Shown: positions 1 through 6,133 of the stretch, piece by piece
How the letters are laid out: each line of letters opens with the position of its first letter
Position numbering within the stretch: position 1 is the stretch's first letter
Source: Clostridia bacterium
Lineage (GTDB): Bacteria > Bacillota > Clostridia > Oscillospirales > QAMX01
Direction: 5' to 3'
Length of the DNA: 7,391 bases
Assembly: GCA_017547975.1 (NCBI GenBank)
Contig: JAFYNU010000151.1
Span: forward strand, 1-7,391
Made by a program: the position numbers and the translations under genes
The notes under the pieces: model-generated
Databases searched by the model: none
Told to the model about the DNA's origin: nothing
Seen by the model: the letters and a program-made list of their open reading frames with translations, nothing else

Positions 1-1262
1 CAGGCGCTTTCCAAAAGGGCACGGTAGATTTCCTCCGGGCGGGTCAAAAGGGTCATACCCAAAATCATACCCGAAAGGTCGAAATCCACCAGGATGCTCC
101 GGTTGCCGTTCCACCAATCCAGGGCCAGAAGGCCGCATTCTCCGGGGGACAGGGTGGAGGCTTTTTGGGTCAGGAGAGTATGGATGCTGACGCCCCTTTC
201 GGCGGCCTGGGCTTGGTAGGCGGCGGGAACCTGATGGTCCACAAACCAACCGAAAAGGTCCCCAAAACAGCTCTGTCCGGCTTCATATCCGTAAAAGCCC
301 GGCATAATGCCGTCTTCCACAAATCCGCAGATGCCGGGAACGTCGGCCTCTTTGTCCCCCAGCAGCATGTGACAGCCGGAGGTGCCAAGCAAGCAAAAGA
401 GCGTGCCCGGGGTAGTGACCTGCAGGGCGCTGGCGGCCACGTGGGCATCGGGCATGCCCACCGCCACGGCGGTGCCGGGGGCCAAACCAAAGGCTTCGGC
501 GGCTTCGGGGGTGATGGTTCCCGCGAGACTGCCCGGGGGCAGTATGGGGCCCGCAAGCTTTTCGTCATACAGATTTTCAAGACCCGGAGCCAGGGCGGTC
601 AGGAAATCCCTGGAAGGGAAGCCTTCTCTCTTATGCCACAGGGCTTTGTAGCCCATGGCGGAGGCGGAACGGGTCAGCTTTCCGGTGAGTTGCCACACCA
701 TAAAGTCCATGGCTTCCACAAAGTAGGCGGCGGTGTGGTAGATTTCCGGGGCAAGCCGCAGGGTTTCCATCATTTTGGGCAGCAACCATTCGGTGGAGAT
801 TTTGCCTCCGTAGCGGGCCAGAAAGGCTTCGTTTCGCTCTTTGGCGATGCGGGTGGCTCTTTGGGCGTCGGCTTCGGGGGAGTGGTGCTTCCAAAGTTTT
901 GGGAAGGCGTGGGGGTTATTTTGGTATTCCGGAAGGAAGCAGAGGGGGGTGCCGTCTGCCGTGACGGGAATCAGGGTGCAAGTGGTGAAATCCAGCCCCA
1001 AACCGATTACGTCCCGGGGGTTCACGCCGGCGTCGGCGATTACCTTGGGCAGGATGGCGGACAATACCTCCAGATAATCCTTCGGGTGCTGCAGGGCAAA
1101 ATCCGCGGGTAGCGGCGTGCCGTCCGGCAGTTCCCGGTCCATGACACCGTGGGGGTAATCCATAACAGCCGAAGCCAGGGAATTCCCGGTGGAAAGGTCG
1201 TAAAGGATAGCGCGGCCCGAAAGGGTGCCGAAATCCACGCCGATGGAATAGCGTTTTTGCAT
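1..1262 (-). CDS. araB: L-ribulokinase AraB (C-terminus beyond window edge)
   Basis: FGGY-family kinase that phosphorylates L-ribulose to L-ribulose 5-phosphate in cytoplasmic L-arabinose catabolism. The reverse-strand frame is open without interruption for 420 codons from the ATG at 1262-1260 and has no stop before the left edge. The start is supported by an AAAGGAG ribosome binding site at 1276-1270. Near the N-terminus is the sugar-kinase phosphate-binding signature IGVDFGTLSGRA (residues 7-18). GMPDAHVAA (269-277) holds Asp272, the likely catalytic base. GTSGCHML (293-300), YGYEAGQSCFGDLFGWF (324-340) and LDWWNGNRS (381-389) match conserved AraB blocks. E. coli AraB is about 566 residues, so roughly a quarter, including the last ATP-binding part, is missing here. 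It starts 24 bp after nadE on the same strand and is probably co-transcribed with it. No araA, araD or araR is visible. The family call is firm from remembered AraB sequences; substrate specificity is inferred. Confidence 0.92.
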   Translation of the reverse strand, partial: MQKRYSIGVDFGTLSGRAILYDLSTGNSLASAVMDYPHGVMDRELPDGTPLPADFALQHPKDYLEVLSAILPKVIADAGVNPRDVIGLGLDFTTCTLIPVTADGTPLCFLPEYQNNPHAFPKLWKHHSPEADAQRATRIAKERNEAFLARYGGKISTEWLLPKMMETLRLAPEIYHTAAYFVEAMDFMVWQLTGKLTRSASAMGYKALWHKREGFPSRDFLTALAPGLENLYDEKLAGPILPPGSLAGTITPEAAEAFGLAPGTAVAVGMPDAHVAASALQVTTPGTLFCLLGTSGCHMLLGDKEADVPGICGFVEDGIMPGFYGYEAGQSCFGDLFGWFVDHQVPAAYQAQAAERGVSIHTLLTQKASTLSPGECGLLALDWWNGNRSILVDFDLSGMILGMTLLTRPEEIYRALLESA

Positions 1263-1286
1263 GATGATGCTCCTTTTTGAAGGGGA

Positions 1287-2027
1287 TTATTCCGGTTGGT
1301 AGGGGAAAACCGGCATGGGTTCCCGCTTGAAGCTGTTGATCCGGTGGAGCCGGTCAATTTTGGTCTTGGCATCTTCGTCGGGGCAAACGCCGGTGCGGAT
1401 GTATTCATCCAGGGTGGCATAACGGAAGCCCAGATTGTCCTCGTCGGTTTTGCCGGTCAGCCCGTCGGAGGGGGGCTTTTCAATAAAATGCTCCGGCAGA
1501 CCCAGTACCCGGCCGATGGCCTTGACTTCGGTCACCGTCAGGGAAAGCAGGGGGGCAAAGTCTCCGCAGGAGTCGCCGTAGCGGGTGGAGTAGCCCACGT
1601 AGTATTCCGAAAGATTGCTGGTGTTGGCAACCCGGCCGTTCACACTCTGGGAGATGGCGTATACCGTGGCCATGCGCATCCGGGGCCCCAGGTTTACCGT
1701 GGTCTGGCGGGACAGGGGACCCACCGAGGCCTCCATTTCCCGGCACAGGGCGGTGAAGGAATCGTGGAGATTGACGGTGATGTGGGGGATGCCAAGGAAT
1801 TCCACCAACTCTTCGGAAACGTGGATGTCGGGCTGGACGCCATTGGGCATCAAAACACCGAAAACCCGGTCCTTTCCCAGGGCTTCGGCGCACAGGGCGG
1901 CCACAATGGAGCTGTCCTTGCCGCCGGAAATGCCCAAAACGGCGGGGCATCCGGGGCCGTTTTTCTCAAACCAGGTGCGGATCCAATCGCAAAGCTGGTT
2001 CTTCACAAGTTCTGCCTGAAAAGCCAT
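1287..2027 (-). CDS. nadE: NAD+ synthetase, ammonia-dependent type (NadE)
   Basis: Catalyses the last step of NAD+ synthesis: ATP-dependent amidation of deamido-NAD+ in the cytoplasm. The 246-residue protein is an N-type ATP pyrophosphatase. The PP-loop SGGKDSS is at residues 34-40, the conserved block NTSNLSEYYVGYSTRYGDS at 135-153, and KPPSDGLTGKTDED at 184-197 matches the NadE deamido-NAD-binding and closing segment. There is no N-terminal nitrilase-like glutaminase domain, so it should use ammonia or a separate amidotransferase. Length fits the short single-domain bacterial form. The ATG at 2027-2025 is chosen because AGGAG lies at 2038-2034. The frame stays open upstream to 2198, but the promoter -10 falls inside that extension and the extra residues are not NadE-like. 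The stop is TAA. araB follows after 24 bp, so the two are probably one leftward transcript. Confidence 0.95.
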   Translation of the reverse strand: MAFQAELVKNQLCDWIRTWFEKNGPGCPAVLGISGGKDSSIVAALCAEALGKDRVFGVLMPNGVQPDIHVSEELVEFLGIPHITVNLHDSFTALCREMEASVGPLSRQTTVNLGPRMRMATVYAISQSVNGRVANTSNLSEYYVGYSTRYGDSCGDFAPLLSLTVTEVKAIGRVLGLPEHFIEKPPSDGLTGKTDEDNLGFRYATLDEYIRTGVCPDEDAKTKIDRLHRINSFKREPMPVFPYQPE

Positions 2028-2049
2028 AGTCTTCTCCTGTCTATCGGTA

Positions 2050-2065
2050 TTCTTTCCCCAAAGAA
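2050..2065. repeat. 16-bp inverted repeat in the nadE leader
   Basis: TTCTTT-CCCC-AAAGAA is a perfect 6-bp inverted repeat with a 4-bp centre, inside the transcribed leader of nadE and 22 bp upstream of its ATG. In the leftward RNA an overlapping CCCC-UUCUUU-GGGG pairing is the alternative. It could be an operator or a small leader hairpin. It does not resemble a regulator site that I can name with confidence. Confidence 0.35.
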
Positions 2066-2132
2066 GGGGGAGCATGAGACGATTTTGATTTATAAGGAGA
2101 GGATTGCAGGGTGCGTCCTTCCTTTCCATACC

Positions 2133-2162
2133 ATTGTAACACAAAAAGCGGTTCTGTTTCAA
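2133..2162 (-). promoter_or_regulatory. Sigma-A promoter of nadE-araB
   Basis: Read on the minus strand: -35 TTGAAA (2162-2157), an 18-bp spacer, then -10 TACAAT (2138-2133) preceded by TGT, which makes an extended -10. Predicted start is near 2126, giving a leader of about 100 nt before the nadE ATG. This is a housekeeping-type promoter and supports the short nadE start at 2027. Confidence 0.75.
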
Positions 2163-2222
2163 GCATTGGCGTGATTTTCTTGGAAAAGCCGCCTCCAATC
2201 GCTAAAAATTGCGGGCAAATGC

Positions 2223-2231
2223 TGTTACAAT
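2223..2231 (+). promoter_or_regulatory. Likely extended -10 promoter of spoIIE
   Basis: TGTTACAAT is an extended -10 (TGn plus TACAAT at 2226-2231), about 37 bp upstream of the spoIIE ATG. No good -35 is found 16-18 bp upstream, where the sequence is only A-rich. This would fit a promoter that needs an activator. In Bacillus subtilis, spoIIE has a sigma-A promoter activated by Spo0A. I could not find a clear Spo0A box (TGNCGAA-like) here, so the assignment is tentative. Confidence 0.45.
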
Positions 2232-2267
2232 CATGGGGAATCGGAAAGAAGAGAGGATGAAGCGAGT

Positions 2268-4562
2268 ATGAACGAACAGATACGGACAAGCCGGGAGGCC
2301 CTTTGGAGGTATTGGATGTCATCCAGACCGTTGCGGCGGGTGGTTTCTGCCCTGGCAACGCTGGGAGCGGGAGCATTGCTTTCCCGGTGTGTGGTGTTTG
2401 GGAGCTATGCCCCCTTTGGGGTGGCCTTCCTTTCGGCCTTGGCAGGGGACCGGTCGGTGGTACTGGCCCTGGCGGGGGTGCTTGGGGGCTACGCCAGTTT
2501 GCTGGGGAGCGGCATCGGGGCAAAATATCTGGCTGCGTGCATGATAGTCCTGGTGACGTCTCCCCTTTTGAAATGGGTGATGCCGTCGGAAGGGAAGCTC
2601 TACCCCTGCCTGCTTGCGGGGGCTGCCACCGCTGTGATGGGTTTGATAGGGGCTCTGGAAGGGCGGGGGGACAGCGTGACCTGGGTTTTGTACGTGGCCG
2701 AGGTGATGTTAGCCACCCTGGGCGCGTATTTGTTCCGGATGGCCGTCAGCCGGGAAGCGGGGGAGCTGTCGGCGGAGGCGAAGTATATTCTGCAGGCTCT
2801 TTCTCTCGGGGCGCTGTGCCCGGTGCTGGTGTATGGGGTTTCGGTGGGGCGGAGCCTTTGTATCCTGATGGTTTTGTGGCAAATCAGGCGGCGTCAATCC
2901 ATCCGGGCGGGGATGGCAGCGGGGCTTATGAGCGGGCTTGCCTGTGACATGACCTTTGGCTTTACCCCCTTTTATGCTCTGACTATGGCCCTTGCCGGGG
3001 TATTTGGCGGGGTGTTTTGCAGATTCGGAAAGCTTCTGACCGCTTTGTCCTTCCTGGCGGCGGGGGCGGCTGTGACGGTATGGGGACGGGCCGCCGGGGG
3101 AGAGCAGTTTTCCCTTGCCTCCTTGTATGAGTATATGGTGGGAACGTCGCTCTTTCTGGTGTTGCCGGGCTTCCTTTCGGCGGCAGGGGAACGGATAACG
3201 TTGGGCAGCGGGACGGCGGCGAAGCCCATGGTAAAAACCGAGGACGGACACACCGAATACCTCCGGCGGCAGATGTACGATCGGCTTTATGCGGCGGCGG
3301 AGGCGTATATGATGGTGTCGGAGCAGACGGTGGCCATGAAAAGAAGCTTCCCGGAGCAGTTGATCGTTCCGGCCATTCGGGAGCAGATCTGCACCCAATG
3401 TCCCCGGCGAAGCGAATGCGTCTCCGATGGGGTGGCGGAGCGGGAGTTTGCGGAGGTAAGACCCAGGCTGGAACGGACGGGGGAGATTCATGCAGAGCAG
3501 CTTTCGGATCATTTTCGGGAGTTTTGCCCGGGGTACGAGGGCTTTGCATCCGAGCTTGGCAGAATCTGGTTTGCCTCCCGGGTGCAAAAAAGCTACAATG
3601 CCCGGTTGAATGAGGGGATGGAGATTCTGGCATCCCAATATAACGGCATTTGCCGGTTGTTTGGCAGGACTGCCCAGATTTTACACGAGGACTGCAGTTT
3701 TGATTACCGTCTGGAGGGGGAACTGGAAGCCCTGCTTGCAGAATACGATATCCGTGCCCGGGTGGTGGCGGTCCGGGACTTCCGGGGAAGGCTTTCGCTG
3801 GAAATTCAGACCCGGCAGGAGGATTTGTTTGAAAAGCTCCGGGACCACCTGGAGGAAACCCTGACGGGGGCGGCGGGGAGACGGCTTACGGTGGATAGAA
3901 TCCAGCGGGAGGGGGAATGGGGAACCATTCTATTGCGGGAAGCCCTGCAATACGATTACACCCTGGGCACCGCCGCCCGGCGAAAACGGGGCAGTCAAAA
4001 AAACGGCGACTATGGCAGTTGGTTTCAAACCGAGGACCGGCTTTATCTGCTCCTTTCGGATGGTATGGGCTCCGGGGAGGAAGCCCGCCGGGAGAGTGTG
4101 CGGTTTGGCAATATGGTGGAAAAACTGATCAAAGGCGGCATCGATCCGGAGGAGGCGATTCGTACAGCCCTGGAAACCCGCATGATTGCCGACGGCATGG
4201 TGATGGCCACCGTGGATCTTTTGGAGGTGGAGCTTTACGGCGGAAATGCCATGTTTTTCAAAAGCGGTGCGGCCCCCTCCTACATATTGAGCCGGGGAAA
4301 GGCCCGACGGGTGGGAAACAGCGGTTTGTACGGTGAAAAAATCAAGGTACAGCGGGAAATTCTGACCGAAGGGGACGTGGTGGTCATGGTGACCGATGGC
4401 ACCGGGGATGGATTGGAGGACGCGGCGCTGATGAGGGAGCTGGAGGGCTTTGAAGGACGGGATCCCCAAAGCCTGTGTGAAGCCCTGATGAAAAGCAAAC
4501 GGGTTTCGGATCGGGGCGGGGATGACCGGAGTGCGGCGGCAATGCTCCTTCGACCCCGGTGA
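2268..4562 (+). CDS. spoIIE: Stage II sporulation protein E, PP2C-type phosphatase (SpoIIE)
   Basis: Membrane-anchored serine phosphatase of the polar septum. It dephosphorylates the anti-anti-sigma factor SpoIIAA, releasing sigma-F in the forespore, and it also binds FtsZ. The 764-residue protein is slightly shorter than the B. subtilis one (about 827). Residues 25-305 are a multi-pass membrane region with about ten hydrophobic segments. Residues 320-560 are the central regulatory region, with a CxxC-x5-C cluster (C375, C378, C384) and C420. The C-terminal phosphatase domain holds the metal-binding motifs LLLSDGMGSG (D598), ATVDLLEVELYGG (647-659), VVMVTDG (D710) and GGDDRS (D752/D753). The ATG at 2268 follows a modest GAGAGG site at 2251-2256. 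There is no terminator after the gene; orf240 starts 71 bp downstream, so read-through is likely. The frame is intact. Confidence 0.95.
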   Translation: MNEQIRTSREALWRYWMSSRPLRRVVSALATLGAGALLSRCVVFGSYAPFGVAFLSALAGDRSVVLALAGVLGGYASLLGSGIGAKYLAACMIVLVTSPLLKWVMPSEGKLYPCLLAGAATAVMGLIGALEGRGDSVTWVLYVAEVMLATLGAYLFRMAVSREAGELSAEAKYILQALSLGALCPVLVYGVSVGRSLCILMVLWQIRRRQSIRAGMAAGLMSGLACDMTFGFTPFYALTMALAGVFGGVFCRFGKLLTALSFLAAGAAVTVWGRAAGGEQFSLASLYEYMVGTSLFLVLPGFLSAAGERITLGSGTAAKPMVKTEDGHTEYLRRQMYDRLYAAAEAYMMVSEQTVAMKRSFPEQLIVPAIREQICTQCPRRSECVSDGVAEREFAEVRPRLERTGEIHAEQLSDHFREFCPGYEGFASELGRIWFASRVQKSYNARLNEGMEILASQYNGICRLFGRTAQILHEDCSFDYRLEGELEALLAEYDIRARVVAVRDFRGRLSLEIQTRQEDLFEKLRDHLEETLTGAAGRRLTVDRIQREGEWGTILLREALQYDYTLGTAARRKRGSQKNGDYGSWFQTEDRLYLLLSDGMGSGEEARRESVRFGNMVEKLIKGGIDPEEAIRTALETRMIADGMVMATVDLLEVELYGGNAMFFKSGAAPSYILSRGKARRVGNSGLYGEKIKVQREILTEGDVVVMVTDGTGDGLEDAALMRELEGFEGRDPQSLCEALMKSKRVSDRGGDDRSAAAMLLRPR

Positions 4563-4573
4563 CAAGCTTTCTT

Positions 4574-4602
4574 TTGACAAGGCAGGGAAAGTGTGATACA
4601 CT
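4574..4602 (+). promoter_or_regulatory. Strong sigma-A promoter upstream of orf240
   Basis: TTGACA (4574-4579, perfect consensus), a 17-bp spacer, then TACACT (4597-4602), with TGA directly before it giving an extended -10. Predicted start is near 4609, about 25 nt before the ATG at 4634. It begins 11 bp after the spoIIE stop codon, so orf240 should be expressed in vegetative cells independently of spoIIE. Confidence 0.85.
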
Positions 4603-4633
4603 AAGCAAAAATAACCGAAAAGGAGCACAATAT

Positions 4634-5356
4634 ATGAAACAGATCCCCATTTTGATTACCCCGGAACAGGGCAAAGCCCTGATCGCCAAAGCGATTGCCT
4701 CCCTGCCCGAGGTGGAGGAAGCCCTGGAACAGGGAACCATCGTGGTGATTGCCGGTACCACCAACCGTTACGTAGCCCGGGAACTTCTCAAAAAAATCGG
4801 CGTGGAAGACGAGCTTCCCCTTTTCTATCGGGGCGCCACCGTACCCCGCGGGGCAAAACTGCCTGCATCGGGAAACGTGTACGACGTAGTGATCCAAAAG
4901 GGTCAGCGTGTAGAAGGCAAGACCATTTTCGACATGGCCCCCGAAATGGGTGCGGGCGACATCATTTTCAAGGGAGCCAATGCGGTTAACCTGTCCGCCG
5001 GGGAAGCGGGAGTTTTGGTGGGCAATCCCAAACTGGGAACCACCCTGCCTCTGACCGAAGCGGTTTATGGCCGCCGGGTAAAATCCATCATCCCGGTGGG
5101 GGTGGAAAAGCGGGTGGAACTGCCCATCAACACCCTCTGCGCCCTGTCCACCGAGGCGGAAAGCGGCGGTCCCCGTCTGGCACCCCTGCCCGGGGAGGTA
5201 TTTACCGAGTTGGAAGCCATTTCGGTGCTTTATGAAATCGAAGCTGAAATTTTTGCCGCCGGCGGCATTTTGGGGGCAGAAGGAGCGGTTTATTTCCTCT
5301 GCTCCGGGGATGAAGAAGAAATCCTTCGCCTGGAAGCCGATTTGAAGGCCTTATAA
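4634..5356 (+). CDS. Conserved-looking protein of unknown function (orf240)
   Basis: I do not recognise this family. The 240-residue product has no signal peptide, membrane segment or Cys cluster, so it should be cytoplasmic. It looks like a compact alpha/beta protein. Residues 14-34 form a helical segment, then the strand-turn EQGTIVVIAGTTNRYVAREL (37-56). There are Gly-rich stretches around 110-145 (DMAPEMGAGDIIFKGANAVN and GVLVGNPKLGTT), then PINTLCALSTEAESGGPRL, and a C-terminal segment with hydrophobic strands that would fit an alpha/beta or ferredoxin-like fold. The ATG at 4634 is chosen for the AAAAGGAG site at 4618-4625 (spacing 8) and because it lies just after the predicted transcription start. 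An in-frame GTG at 4559 lies upstream of the promoter -35 and is rejected. It sits between spoIIE and spoIIQ, so a role linked to sporulation is possible, but its vegetative promoter argues against an exclusively sporulation-specific one. Confidence 0.85.
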   Translation: MKQIPILITPEQGKALIAKAIASLPEVEEALEQGTIVVIAGTTNRYVARELLKKIGVEDELPLFYRGATVPRGAKLPASGNVYDVVIQKGQRVEGKTIFDMAPEMGAGDIIFKGANAVNLSAGEAGVLVGNPKLGTTLPLTEAVYGRRVKSIIPVGVEKRVELPINTLCALSTEAESGGPRLAPLPGEVFTELEAISVLYEIEAEIFAAGGILGAEGAVYFLCSGDEEEILRLEADLKAL

Positions 5357-5358
5357 TG

Positions 5359-5388
5359 GTATATTTCCCCTTTCTTCCGGTCATACTA
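5359..5388 (+). promoter_or_regulatory. Forespore sigma-F (and/or sigma-G) promoter of spoIIQ
   Basis: -35 GTATA (5359-5363), a spacer of exactly 15 bp (5364-5378), and -10 GGTCATACTA (5379-5388). The -10 matches every position of the B. subtilis sigma-F consensus as I know it (GGNNANAHTR). It also contains CATACTA, which fits the sigma-G -10 (CATNNTA). The two leading G residues favour sigma-F, and spoIIQ is a known sigma-F gene in B. subtilis. Predicted start is near 5394-5396, giving a leader of only about 28 nt. The -35 begins two bases after the orf240 stop codon. Confidence 0.8.
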
Positions 5389-5423
5389 CCACCGTACCAT
5401 GATTCAGGAAGGAAAGGGAAATA
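5362..5423 (+). promoter_or_regulatory. Long hairpin sequestering the spoIIQ ribosome binding site
   Basis: The left arm 5362-5378 (TATTTCCCCTTTCTTCC) pairs with the right arm 5407-5423 (GGAAGGAAAGGGAAATA), which ends at the base before the ATG. Of 17 positions, 15 are Watson-Crick pairs, one is a U-G wobble (5373/5412) and one is a C-A mismatch (5370/5415). The loop is 28 nt. The right arm contains the whole purine-rich Shine-Dalgarno region. The left arm lies in the spacer of the forespore promoter, so only RNA started further upstream contains both arms. No U-tract follows, so it is not a terminator. Translational blocking is inferred from the pairing. Confidence 0.75.
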
Positions 5424-6080
5424 ATGAAAACTGGAAAAAAATCTTTTTTTGCGGGAAAAGGCTTTTATGGAGTCCTTCTCCTGTGCGCCATTGCGGTGGC
5501 GGTGTCGGGTTACGTGGTGTTTTCGGATGACCGGGAGGAATTGCCCGAACCGGTGAACGTGGAAATCTGGGAAGCCGATTTGCCGGAGGATGCGGCGGAA
5601 ACCGGGGAAGCAGAAACCGAACCGACTGCCGGTAAGGCGGAGACCGATCCGGCGGAGGAGGTAGCCGCTCCGCTTACCTACCAGATGCCGGTTTCGGGGA
5701 GCGTATCCCAGTCTTTTTCCGGGGAGACCCTGGTCTACTCTGCCACTCTGGATGACTGGCGTACCCACAATGGGGTGGACATCGCCTGCGATCTGGGTTG
5801 CGACGTGAAGGCCATTACCAAAGGGGCTGTGGTGGAGGTTGCCGCCGAAGGCCCCCTGGGGAATGCGGTCACCGTGGAGCACGCCGGGGGAATCCGGGCG
5901 GTATATGCCAATCTGGCGGACGGCGTGGCTTTGAAAGAAGGGGATTCGGTGGAAGCCGGCACCCTGATCGGCCGGGTGGGGAATAGCATGTACACCGAAA
6001 ATGCCGAGCAGACCCACCTGCACCTGGAGGTCATGCGGAATGGAAGCTATATCGACCCCATGCTTCTGTTTGAAAAGTAA
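5424..6080 (+). CDS. spoIIQ: Forespore LytM/M23 protein, SpoIIQ type
   Basis: A 218-residue bitopic protein. It has a basic N-terminus (MKTGKK), one membrane helix at about residues 14-33, an acidic Glu/Pro/Thr-rich linker (34-82), and an M23 (LytM) domain at about 88-212. SpoIIQ sits in the forespore membrane and binds SpoIIIAH of the mother cell across the septum, supporting engulfment and the feeding channel. The zinc-binding residues appear complete: H115 and D119 (HNGVD) and HLH (H198, H200). B. subtilis SpoIIQ lacks the first His, whereas clostridial proteins can keep it. The short length, single N-terminal anchor with FFAGKGFYGVLLL, and the forespore promoter separate it from generic M23 peptidases, which is the main alternative. 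The likely Shine-Dalgarno is within 5407-5418. An intrinsic terminator follows. Confidence 0.85.
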   Translation: MKTGKKSFFAGKGFYGVLLLCAIAVAVSGYVVFSDDREELPEPVNVEIWEADLPEDAAETGEAETEPTAGKAETDPAEEVAAPLTYQMPVSGSVSQSFSGETLVYSATLDDWRTHNGVDIACDLGCDVKAITKGAVVEVAAEGPLGNAVTVEHAGGIRAVYANLADGVALKEGDSVEAGTLIGRVGNSMYTENAEQTHLHLEVMRNGSYIDPMLLFEK

Positions 6081-6133
6081 ATAACGCAAGAAAAATTTGC
6101 CGTACAGATTCCCTGTTTGTTATGGCATAAGAC

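Noticed and set aside
165..1112. Long plus-strand ORF of 315 codons
   Set aside because: It is the antisense shadow of araB: its composition is Gly- and His-rich with no domain signal, while the opposite strand reads as a clear ribulokinase throughout.
2128..2145. TTGTGTTACAA (minus strand) as a Rex (NADH-sensing) operator in front of nadE
   Set aside because: The inverted repeat is too short and its spacing is wrong for the roughly 20-bp Rex site; it is explained by the extended -10.
1296..2174. Plus-strand ORF of 292 codons
   Set aside because: It is antisense to nadE, with low-complexity Gly/Val-rich sequence, no ribosome binding site and no known motif.
2028..2198. 57-codon in-frame N-terminal extension of nadE
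   Set aside because: The -10 and -35 of the nadE promoter lie inside it, the extra residues are not NadE-like, and the ATG at 2027 has a proper ribosome binding site.
4559..4633. GTG start overlapping the spoIIE stop, extending orf240 by 25 codons
   Set aside because: A consensus promoter and then AAAAGGAG precede the ATG at 4634; the GTG would lie upstream of that transcription start.
5353..5358. TATAAT at the orf240 stop codon as a sigma-A -10 for spoIIQ
   Set aside because: No -35 is present at 16-18 bp, and the forespore promoter immediately downstream matches far better.
5362..5423. Hairpin read as a terminator after orf240
   Set aside because: The right arm is followed by ATGAAAACTGG, with no U-tract, and it covers the next gene's ribosome binding site.
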